From: SIG607 sp045648445
GTDB taxonomy: Bacteria; Bacillota; Clostridia; Oscillospirales; Acutalibacteraceae
DNA length: 64,000 bases
Direction of reading: 5' to 3'
Assembly (NCBI GenBank): GCA_045648445.1
Contig: JAZRNY010000035.1
Location: 25,298 to 89,297 of the forward strand
The notes under the pieces were generated by a model, which had not been told where the DNA came from, did no database searches, and saw only the letters and a program-made list of their open reading frames with translations. The first letter of the stretch is position 1, and each line of letters begins with the position of its first letter. Positions 16,720-23,654 of this stretch are shown here, piece by piece. Both the position numbers and the translations under genes were made by a program.

Positions 16720-17214
16720 TTATTTCTTTATGTAACGAAGAGAACAAACGTCATCCCCTTTTGCTATACATTTAGGAAGTTCCAAAACGCTGCCGTAACA
16801 CTCGCCTATTCCGTGGTCACCACACATAGCAATATCGCAAAGCAATGCTATTTCCTCGTCAGAACAACCCGCCTTTTGCCAAGCCTTAACAAGCGGACAA
16901 TAATGAAAATCTATTGATAGTTTATCATCGGTTGATTCAAGAATTTTCATTTCGAAAACCAACTGCGCAGGTTTTGTAAACAAGGTTTTCTTTAATCCTT
17001 TAAGACTGTCGGTCTTGCCTTTTTTCACAAGATTTTCTCCATGTGTAAAACCGCAACGTTTAATTGCATCCATTGCAAAATCTTTGGGTTCTAAACCTTT
17101 TTTCTTAGCCTCGTCACAAAGAAGATACAACCAAAAAGCCCTATGTTCAAGTTGTTCGCGAATTGCTTTTAAAAGTCCGTTTTTATATTTTGCTTCATTT
17201 TTTACTATACTCAT
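16720..17214 (-). CDS. L-2-amino-thiazoline-4-carboxylate hydrolase-like protein
   Basis: 164 residues resembling the ATC hydrolase family, whose founding enzyme opens L-2-amino-thiazoline-4-carboxylate toward cysteine. In Clostridia most members are uncharacterised. Visible features are a hydrophilic helical N-terminal half, FHYCPLVKAWQKAGCSDEEIALLCDIAMCGDHG (about 103-135; cysteines and an acidic/His cluster that may be catalytic) and the C-terminal CIAKGDDVCSLRYIK, all typical of the family. No signal peptide. It is monocistronic. Activity on ATC itself is unproven. Confidence 0.7.
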   Translation of the reverse strand: MSIVKNEAKYKNGLLKAIREQLEHRAFWLYLLCDEAKKKGLEPKDFAMDAIKRCGFTHGENLVKKGKTDSLKGLKKTLFTKPAQLVFEMKILESTDDKLSIDFHYCPLVKAWQKAGCSDEEIALLCDIAMCGDHGIGECYGSVLELPKCIAKGDDVCSLRYIKK

Positions 17215-17313
17215 TTTTAATATTCTCCCTTTCGTTTTACCATATTATATATGCTTTTATAATTTATTGCAAGGTATGAAAAAGATATTTATAAAATATT
17301 TCTATCTTTTCAC

Positions 17314-17341
17314 TTTACATTAAATTTTATTATTGTATAAT
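17314..17341 (+). promoter_or_regulatory. Promoter of the two-gene phosphoesterase operon
   Basis: TTTACA (17314-17319), 16-nt spacer, TATAAT (17336-17341), 31 nt before the start codon at 17373, which has GAGGTGG upstream. Confidence 0.7.
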
Positions 17342-17372
17342 TACTGTGTATTAAGTTAACGAGGTGGCTTAA

Positions 17373-18332
17373 ATGAGCATTAAATTTACGGTTTTTTCCG
17401 ATTTGCATTACGACCGAAATTTTGTAAGGCACGAACACGTTGAAGAAATAATAGAAAGCGCAAAAGCAAAGAACAGCGAGTTCATTATGCACTGTGGCGA
17501 CCTTACACGTAAGTGGACGGAGTTTACCGAGCTTTCAGAAACCTTACTTAGTAACAAATACGATTTAAAGGTTTACGGCACTTATGGCAACCACGATACC
17601 GAATCGGTTGATAATACCTTTGATTTTGTTACCCCTCGCCTTACCAATGATAAAACGGTTGTTTGGGGCACCGAAGACGGCAAGGTAGGAAACGGTGACG
17701 TCACCTATTTTTACGTTGATAAAGGTCAGTACAGATTTATTTTTATTGACACTAATCATTCATATTTCCCAAAAGAAGGTATAATAAAACACGCCCCTCC
17801 CGGTATGGGTGAAGCGCCTCCTGAAAACGAACCCCGCCACGTACTTGGCGAACATCAACTCAAATGGCTAAAAAAAACACTTGACGATGCCTGTGAAAAA
17901 GGACTTCACTGCATAACCGCTTCCCACGCAGGATTTGCAGGTTTTAAAGAAGGTGGTTGGGAACATCCTACCCCATCTTACGATATTGAAGTTGTAAGAA
18001 ATATGTTTAACGAAGTAAACCAAAAGCGGCCTCACACGGTTATTATGTCAATAAACGGACATTATCACACCGACCACGCGGCAACTGCCGATAATATAGT
18101 TTTCTTTACGGTCAATTCCTGCATTACCGGTTGGTGGGACTGTTGGCACTCTAAACCCTACCGCTACGGTATTCCCCTTTATGCAACTGTTACCATTACC
18201 GATAATTTTGAAATTATCATTGAAGGCAAAGAAAGCTGTTGGCTTGACGGCATTGCCCCTGAAAACGAAGAACACCTTAAAACTCTTGGCGTTCACACCT
18301 ATATCAGTAACAACACTTTTATACTTAAGTGA
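17373..18332 (+). CDS. Calcineurin-like metallophosphoesterase, paralog 1
   Basis: 319 residues with the metallophosphoesterase signature: D-x-H in FSDLHYD (about 9-11), GD in HCGDLTRKW (about 41), GNHD in GTYGNHDTES (about 71-74), a histidine in TASHAGF (about 188) and GHYH in SINGHYHTD (about 229-232). It has no signal peptide, so it is probably cytosolic, acting on phosphomonoesters or diesters of unknown identity. It is followed after 10 nt by paralog 2; a third copy is at 29780-30823. The three share the FSDxHY opening and a VDTN/LDSN-type core (FIDTNHSYF here). Confidence 0.8.
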   Translation: MSIKFTVFSDLHYDRNFVRHEHVEEIIESAKAKNSEFIMHCGDLTRKWTEFTELSETLLSNKYDLKVYGTYGNHDTESVDNTFDFVTPRLTNDKTVVWGTEDGKVGNGDVTYFYVDKGQYRFIFIDTNHSYFPKEGIIKHAPPGMGEAPPENEPRHVLGEHQLKWLKKTLDDACEKGLHCITASHAGFAGFKEGGWEHPTPSYDIEVVRNMFNEVNQKRPHTVIMSINGHYHTDHAATADNIVFFTVNSCITGWWDCWHSKPYRYGIPLYATVTITDNFEIIIEGKESCWLDGIAPENEEHLKTLGVHTYISNNTFILK

Positions 18333-18342
18333 GGTATAAATT

Positions 18343-19347
18343 ATGCTTAAATTCCTTTTATTTTCCGACTTTCACTACAGTAAAGGCAACTATGCTTCAA
18401 CCCTTAACGACTTGGATATTATGTTAAAGAAAGCAAAGGAAGAAAACGTTGACTTTGTTATTCATTGTGGCGACTTTGCAACCGATGCTGCAAGAAACCT
18501 TGAAGCGTACGATCTTTATCTTAACAATAAATACGACCTTCCTTGCTATGGTGTTGTGGGAAATCACGAACTTGAAGGCGGTACTGACAACACCATGGAA
18601 CTTATTACCCCTCGCCTTACCAATCGAGAGGTTAACAAGCCTTCTATTGATGCTTCATACTGGTATACCGACGTTAATAACTTTAGACTTATTGGTCTTG
18701 ACAGTAACCATTCCTTTAACCCCGAAACAAAAGAGTGGGAACACGTACCTCCCGGACGCACAGGCGCTCGTCCCGGAAACACCCACGTTGCTCACGTTCA
18801 TCCCGTGCAAATGCAGTGGTTTAAAGAAACTTTGGACGATGCACAAAAAAAAGGCCTTAAAGTAATTGTACTTACCCACCACGCTTTAAGCGGCGCTTTT
18901 AACTTTAACTGCGGTAACAGTAAAGAAATCCGCGATTTAATGGAAAAATATCCCAAAACCGCAGTTATGGGTATTTGCGGTGACCTTCACATGGACGCCT
19001 TTACGGTTGTAAATAAAATCGCTTACTACAGTATTAACGCTACAAGATATTTGGCAAGTGATAAAGAGTCTTATCCCGAGGATGCCGAATACGATTTATA
19101 CGAACTTGACGAAAACAAAAACGTAGTAAAAGCAGGCAAACAGCGTCTTGCCGATATAAGTCATTCCAACTACCGCTATTCCGACAGACCTATGCACACT
19201 ATAGTTACTATCGACGATGACGGTATGCTTACCATAAGAGGTATGAAGGCAGAGTGGCTTTGCGGTGTAGGTTATGACGACAGTATAGAGTCAAAATACT
19301 TCAGAAGTCTCGTAATCAAAGACCGCAAATATAAACTTAACTTTTAA
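18343..19347 (+). CDS. Calcineurin-like metallophosphoesterase, paralog 2
   Basis: 334 residues, co-transcribed with paralog 1. Motifs are FSDFHYSK (D-x-H), HCGDFATD (GD), GVVGNHELEGG (GNHE, with Glu in place of Asp), VLTHHALSG (His) and GICGDLHMD; here the last motif is GDLH rather than GHxH, so the final metal-ligand histidine pattern differs from the other two copies. This may alter metal or substrate choice. A terminator follows at 19355-19386. Confidence 0.78.
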   Translation: MLKFLLFSDFHYSKGNYASTLNDLDIMLKKAKEENVDFVIHCGDFATDAARNLEAYDLYLNNKYDLPCYGVVGNHELEGGTDNTMELITPRLTNREVNKPSIDASYWYTDVNNFRLIGLDSNHSFNPETKEWEHVPPGRTGARPGNTHVAHVHPVQMQWFKETLDDAQKKGLKVIVLTHHALSGAFNFNCGNSKEIRDLMEKYPKTAVMGICGDLHMDAFTVVNKIAYYSINATRYLASDKESYPEDAEYDLYELDENKNVVKAGKQRLADISHSNYRYSDRPMHTIVTIDDDGMLTIRGMKAEWLCGVGYDDSIESKYFRSLVIKDRKYKLNF

Positions 19348-19354
19348 TATTTAG

Positions 19355-19386
19355 GGTTGTGTTCTTTATAGGGCACAACCTTTTTT
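19355..19386 (+). terminator. Terminator of the phosphoesterase operon
   Basis: A 7-bp stem GGTTGTG/CACAACC followed by six T residues. Confidence 0.8.
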
Positions 19387-19410
19387 GTGCAAATTTTTAA
19401 GAAAGAGAAA

Positions 19411-19429
19411 GCACAAATGGTTATTGTGC
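19411..19429. promoter_or_regulatory. Putative operator inverted repeat
   Basis: GCACAA (19411-19416) and TTGTGC (19424-19429) are perfect inverted half-sites around 7 nt, overlapping the -35 of the sugar isomerase promoter. TTGTGCAAA also occurs at 19385. The layout fits repression of a sugar gene by a dimeric regulator, none of which is encoded nearby. Confidence 0.4.
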
Positions 19430-19452
19430 AAAACATAGAAATATACTATAAT
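19424..19452 (+). promoter_or_regulatory. Promoter of the sugar isomerase/epimerase gene
   Basis: TTGTGC (19424-19429), 17-nt spacer, TATAAT (19447-19452), followed by AGGAGG before the ATG at 19487. Confidence 0.65.
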
Positions 19453-19486
19453 TGATACATAAAGTTAAAATTAGGAGGCAAATATT

Positions 19487-20308
19487 ATGGATAATTCAAG
19501 AATCACCGCCGCCATTTGGCCATGGGGCACTAAAACAAGAGAACAGATGGAACTTGCTGCTAAAGAAGTAACCGAAATCGGTTACAAAAGTTTCGAAAGC
19601 GTTAAAGCCGCAATTTACGCATTTGACCTTGATTTAGACGCTTATAAAGAAGTTCTCAAACGTTACGATCTTAATCCTGTTAGTTTCTACTTCCACATTC
19701 CTTATAAAGGAAAAGAAGAAGAACTTTTCGGAAATCTTGAAAAAGAACTTGAGTTCATTGCTGAACTTGGCGTTAAGAGAATTTGTCTTCAGGCAACCGG
19801 TGGCAGACCTGAGGTTATGGATGAAGCAAATTTGGACTACGAGTTAAACCTTGTTAAAAAATTTGCCGAAAAAACAAAAGAATTTGATATTATGTCAAAC
19901 CTTCACCCCCACCACAACACTTGGGTAATGTATAAAGAGGAAATCGACAACATACTCAAAAACTTAGACAGTAAAACCATTCAGTTCGCACCCGATACTG
20001 CTCACCTTACCGCAGCATTCTGCGATCCTGTTGAAGTTATCAGAGAGTACGCCGACCGTGTAAACTTTACTCACTTCAAAGATATTAAGGGACCCGAACT
20101 TATGTCCGAAGGTTATGCAAGCGCAGGTATGGAAGTTTACAGCAACTTCTGCGAACTTGGCACAGGTTGTGTTGATTTCAGAAGCATCTTCGACATTCTT
20201 AAAGGCGTTGGTTACGACGGACCTCTTTGCGAAGAACTCGACAAGGCTCCCGTTAGCAACGTTGAGTCCGCAAGAAACAACTACAACTATTTACTTAAAA
20301 ACTATTAA
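19487..20308 (+). CDS. Sugar phosphate isomerase/epimerase (TIM barrel)
   Basis: 273 residues of the xylose isomerase-like/AP endonuclease 2 TIM-barrel superfamily. Typical metal-site segments are seen: NLHPHHNTWV (about 142-151), QFAPDTAHLTAAF (about 166-178), NFTHFKDIKG (about 194-203) and LCEELDKAP near the end, giving the usual Glu/Asp/His metal ligands. Members interconvert ketoses or handle inosose intermediates; the substrate is undefined here. Codon use looks like that of a well-expressed gene. A palindrome at the promoter suggests control by substrate. Confidence 0.75.
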   Translation: MDNSRITAAIWPWGTKTREQMELAAKEVTEIGYKSFESVKAAIYAFDLDLDAYKEVLKRYDLNPVSFYFHIPYKGKEEELFGNLEKELEFIAELGVKRICLQATGGRPEVMDEANLDYELNLVKKFAEKTKEFDIMSNLHPHHNTWVMYKEEIDNILKNLDSKTIQFAPDTAHLTAAFCDPVEVIREYADRVNFTHFKDIKGPELMSEGYASAGMEVYSNFCELGTGCVDFRSIFDILKGVGYDGPLCEELDKAPVSNVESARNNYNYLLKNY

Positions 20309-20377
20309 TAATCCAAAAACAAAAACACAGATAGGAAATGGGCACGCCCCATAAGGATGTTTTTTTGAATGAGATAT

Positions 20378-20413
20378 GGTGTAACCTCGAAAACGGGGTT
20401 ACACCTTTATCTT
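20378..20413 (+). terminator. Terminator downstream of the isomerase
   Basis: A 9-bp stem GGTGTAACC/GGTTACACC with a following T-rich run, about 70 nt after the isomerase stop. Confidence 0.75.
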
Positions 20414-20414
20414 T

Positions 20415-20582
20415 TTATGCCACAAGGCGGTGATCTTCCGGATTCTTTCGAACTTCCTCTAATAACTGTCGTATATTATCAGATTTCTGTTGGTTATCCT
20501 GCAACACTTCTTCACCTTTTTGCTCTCGTTCGTAATTAAGATTAACGAGTATTTTAACAATGCAAAGACGAAAATTGAGCCT
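20415..20582 (-). pseudogene. Unidentified ORF remnant
   Basis: An open frame of about 55 codons without a proper start, reading LVNLNYEREQKGEEVLQ and later LLEEVRKNPEDHRLVA before a stop. Its charged, coiled-coil-like composition looks like true former coding sequence. An in-frame stop truncates it upstream. I do not recognise the family. The 323-nt gap 20309-20631 otherwise holds only the terminator. Confidence 0.3.
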
Positions 20583-20631
20583 TTAAAATCAGGTTCGGAT
20601 TATTCGTGTTTGCTTAAGCATATTATCCCAC

Positions 20632-20933
20632 TCACTTTTCTACCTCAATATAAAAACTAACCGGCCTGAAACCATCGTTACAAGAAAGCATTGCTGATTT
20701 TGGATTTTTCATCCAGCCGTCGTAAAAATTTCCCTCGCCATTTGCAAGTTTCTTTAAAAAGGATAAATTGTTTCCCACGCGCTGTCGCAAAAGCCGTCGG
20801 GCTTTTCTGCATTTTCGCTGTAAAAAACCGCTCCCTCTTTTATGTTGCAAGCGTGCTCTATAGGATTTTCATATTTTTCTATTAAATCGTCATACCGCGC
20901 TTTTCGCATTACGGTTATTTTAATTCTTTCCAT
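20632..20933 (-). pseudogene. TIGR04076-family protein, frameshifted
   Basis: The first frame gives MERIKITVMRKARYDDLIEK ... PDGFCDSAWETIYPF then a stop; the next frame resumes exactly with LKKLANGEGNFYDGW ... MLSCNDGFRPVSFYIEVEK. Together they make a full protein of about 100 residues resembling the small TIGR04076 family (GFCDxAW, CxDGxRPVxF), whose role is unknown. The break falls in a run of five T (CCTTTTTAAAG); one extra T restores the frame. It is therefore either a recent inactivating slip or a homopolymer sequencing error. Confidence 0.65.
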
Positions 20934-20943
20934 TTTACGTTCC

Positions 20944-21735
20944 TTATTTTAAAATTTTCTTTATAATAAAAAATTGCAGTCTTTTTGGAAGTATATTAAG
21001 CATTATAAGTAAAGGATTTCGGTTAATGCTATAGGCAAAAGCGGGATTCTTTTTATTTAGTATTTTTACGGTTTTCTTTGCTATTTTAAGCGGTGAAACG
21101 TGCCTTGCTTCTACCCTTTCCACAATATTTTTAAAGCGCTTTGCAGAAAAAGAATAAAGTTTTGTTTTTTTACAAAAATCATCAAGCGCATTTGTTGATA
21201 CCGAAAGCATTCCCGTATTAACGGCGCCCGCTCTGAGCGTAGATACTTTGATTTCCAGTAACTGAAGTTCCATTCTCAGTGAATAAGCATATCTTTCAAG
21301 CGCAGTTTTTGTAATGGCGTAAATTCCCGTAAAAGGAAGCGGATAAAGCGGAGCAAGTTCGCTGGTGGTAATAATAATTCGACTTTGATTTTTAAGTAGG
21401 GGCAAAAAGGTTTTATTAATTAAAAAAGCGCCTTTAACGTTGATATCAAAAATTTTTTCATATTCCTTTTCTTCCATTTCAGCAAAGGAATCAAGCAAAT
21501 AAACCCCTGCAAAATGTACAATTGCAAAAAGTTCATCGGTATAATTTTTAACCGTTTTGAAGGCTTCATTTATGCTATCGGCAGACGTAACGTCGGCTTG
21601 TACAGGGATAATATTTTCTTCTTTTTCGCAAACTGTTTTATCAAGAGCAAAAACTCTATACCCCATTTGGCTTAAAAGTTTTGCCGTAGCCTTTCCCATT
21701 CCGCCGTAGGCTCCCGTTATAAGCACGCTTTTCAT
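20944..21735 (-). CDS. Short-chain dehydrogenase/reductase
   Basis: 263 residues from MKSVLITGAYGGMGKATAK; GAGGTGAG precedes this ATG, so the 14-residue upstream extension is rejected. The Rossmann glycine motif TGAYGGMG (about 7-14), VHFAGVYLL (NAG-like region), a Ser in TTSELAPLYP and catalytic YxxxK in YAITK (about 150-154) are present. The C-terminal basic and hydrophobic tail (LPKRLQFFIIKKILK) may associate with membrane, as in retinol/sphingolipid-type SDRs. It uses NAD(P)H on an unknown carbonyl or alcohol. Confidence 0.8.
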   Translation of the reverse strand: MKSVLITGAYGGMGKATAKLLSQMGYRVFALDKTVCEKEENIIPVQADVTSADSINEAFKTVKNYTDELFAIVHFAGVYLLDSFAEMEEKEYEKIFDINVKGAFLINKTFLPLLKNQSRIIITTSELAPLYPLPFTGIYAITKTALERYAYSLRMELQLLEIKVSTLRAGAVNTGMLSVSTNALDDFCKKTKLYSFSAKRFKNIVERVEARHVSPLKIAKKTVKILNKKNPAFAYSINRNPLLIMLNILPKRLQFFIIKKILK

Positions 21736-21850
21736 TTTCTCACCTCTTTGACTTTTTTTATAATATAACATTTCCACCGTCTTTTTTCAAGTTTATACAA
21801 AAAATAACTCTCATTCAAGTTGCACAATTAAGGAAGTAAAGTATAACACA

Positions 21851-21884
21851 AAACACCCGCAGTTTTAAAACTGCGGGTGTTTTT
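21851..21884. terminator. Bidirectional-looking hairpin
   Basis: A perfect palindrome AAACACCCGCAGTTTT/AAAACTGCGGGTGTTT followed by T residues. It resembles the hairpin at 36453-36491 and, like that one, is associated with the 28-bp repeat (21887-21914). Confidence 0.65.
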
Positions 21885-21886
21885 AA

Positions 21887-21914
21887 TGATATTTGTTTAG
21901 AAAAGGGTTTTAGG
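21887..21914 (+). repeat. 28-bp repeat shared with 35663-35690
   Basis: These 28 bases are identical, in reverse complement, to 35663-35690. At both places an AAACACCC...GGGTGTTT hairpin lies on the same relative side, adjacent here and separated by the nucleotidyltransferase gene at 36 kb. Confidence 0.6.
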
Positions 21915-21962
21915 AGAACCGAAAAACCTTCAACCTTACTCATAACTAATTGCAACCTGTCA

Positions 21963-22676
21963 TTATTCAATTTCTATTGTTGCAATATGCGGTCTATGGT
22001 CGGAAGAAATAATCTCAGGTATATCAGCGTATTGCACTTTTATATCTTCGCTGACAAATAGGTAATCTATTTTCACTCTGGGGTTATCTGAAGGGAAACT
22101 TAATTTAGGAACCGAAAAATTTTGCGCTGTGTCGTAGAGTTTCTGCGCAATAGGACTGAGGGCTTTATTGTCAGGCTCCATATTAAAATCACCCATAAGC
22201 ACACAACGTTGTTTAGGTATATTGGAAACCACTGTTTTTACGGCATTTTCCTGTTCATCCGGATTTAGTCCAAAATGACTTACAAGAACGTTAAGACCGT
22301 TCCCCACATCTATTCTTGTCTTCAAAAGGCAACGGGTTTCATAATGTCCATCATATTTTTTTATTTCAGGGTCGGGAATCCTTATGGTTTCGGCAGATAT
22401 TATGGGATAACGAGAAATAATTGCATTTCCGTATGGGTTTACGCCGCCAATACGAATAGCTTCAGCAAAATAGTAATATTGATAGCCTAGTTTTTCAGCA
22501 ATTATTTTAGTTTGTGATTGATAATCCGGATCTTGACCTTCATCACGAAATTCCTGAATTCCTATTATATCGGCTCCACACTTTTTAATCGTATCTGCAA
22601 TTATATCAAAGTCGATTTTTCGCGTTATGAAATTTAAGCAGTGCTGTGTGTTATAACTCATAACATTAATTTTCAT
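21963..22676 (-). CDS. Endonuclease/exonuclease/phosphatase-fold hydrolase
   Basis: 237 residues of the EEP superfamily (DNase I-like fold). Motifs are NVMSYNTQHC (Asn), GIQEFRDEG (catalytic Glu), VLVSHFGLN (His), LMGDFNMEPDN (Asp/Asn) and SSDHRPHIATIE (Asp-His). No signal peptide. Members cleave phosphodiesters in nucleic acid, phospholipid or inositol phosphates; the family subtype is unclear. ATG at 22676 is preferred for ribosome-site spacing (GGGAG), although ATG 22682 two codons upstream is also possible. Confidence 0.8.
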   Translation of the reverse strand: MKINVMSYNTQHCLNFITRKIDFDIIADTIKKCGADIIGIQEFRDEGQDPDYQSQTKIIAEKLGYQYYYFAEAIRIGGVNPYGNAIISRYPIISAETIRIPDPEIKKYDGHYETRCLLKTRIDVGNGLNVLVSHFGLNPDEQENAVKTVVSNIPKQRCVLMGDFNMEPDNKALSPIAQKLYDTAQNFSVPKLSFPSDNPRVKIDYLFVSEDIKVQYADIPEIISSDHRPHIATIEIE

Positions 22677-22769
22677 TATCATAATCTCCCAAATAACACT
22701 TGCAAATCGTTTGTTAATCTTATCATATTATTAATTAAAAAGCAATAAAATCTTCAAGAAATTTTCTTT

Positions 22770-23654
22770 TCATAGAATATTCCTTCTGTCATTTCTTATA
22801 AAGGGTGCCTTTATTTCACCTTCGGTTAAAAGGGAATATTTTTTAGGACGGCGGTAGCAATTACCGTGCACCTCTTTTTCACGGTAATCGCGAAGTATTT
22901 TAAGGTCAAGTTCGGCTATATAAACGCCCTCTTTTCCGTCCGCTTTAAAAAGACAGGTATCCCTTGAACCCTCAAGTTCGGGCAAATAGGCAACACCGTC
23001 AAAAAGGGTTGAACCACCGTTACAGTCGGGAACTGTTTCAGGGTAATTACAGGTTGCAATAGCGGTCATATTTTCAAAGGCTCTTGCTCTTAACTGTGAA
23101 AGGCGGTTTATTTCCATAGGACAGGCATTGGGAACCAAAATAAGTTCTGCACCTTTAAGCATTAGTATTCTCGCGCTTTCGGGGAATTCTCGGTCATAGC
23201 AAATCATTGCGCCGACCTTTACGTCACCTTTTTCGGTATTAAGTTCGGTTACGAAAAATTCTTCTCCCGGTGTTAAATTATTTTCAACGCCAAAATCACA
23301 GGTATGCACCTTTGCATAGGTAAACCTTTCATTTCCGAAACGGTCAAACAGCACCAGCGTGTTTCGTGGGTTATGATCATATTCTTCCAAAAGAGTAATT
23401 CCTATAGCCATATTAAGTTCTTTTGAAAGATTTTTAAATGCTGATATAAAATCACTGTTTACACTTATTGCGTCATTTTTCCAAACGCTGAAAGGGCGCT
23501 CGTAAATATCATAACCGCAACTGAACATTTCGGGGAAAAGCGCAATGTCCGCTTCCATTTCCTTGGCTTTTCTGCATGCCTTTATACCCTTTTCAAGATT
23601 TCCCATAAGACTTACCGTAGGGGATATCTGAAGTAATGCTATCTTAAGTTTCAT
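22770..23654 (-). CDS. Carbon-nitrogen (nitrilase-superfamily) hydrolase
   Basis: 294 residues with the Glu-Lys-Cys catalytic triad: E in ALFPEMFSCGY (about 43), K in YAKVHTCDFG (about 115) and C in GAMICYDREFPE (about 149). Such enzymes hydrolyse amides (ureas, omega-amides, agmatine-type substrates) in the cytosol. Its ATG overlaps the stop of the GH38 gene (ATGA), so the two are translationally coupled. The partnership with an alpha-mannosidase suggests processing of the non-carbohydrate part of a glycoconjugate; this is inference. Confidence 0.82.
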   Translation of the reverse strand: MKLKIALLQISPTVSLMGNLEKGIKACRKAKEMEADIALFPEMFSCGYDIYERPFSVWKNDAISVNSDFISAFKNLSKELNMAIGITLLEEYDHNPRNTLVLFDRFGNERFTYAKVHTCDFGVENNLTPGEEFFVTELNTEKGDVKVGAMICYDREFPESARILMLKGAELILVPNACPMEINRLSQLRARAFENMTAIATCNYPETVPDCNGGSTLFDGVAYLPELEGSRDTCLFKADGKEGVYIAELDLKILRDYREKEVHGNCYRRPKKYSLLTEGEIKAPFIRNDRRNIL

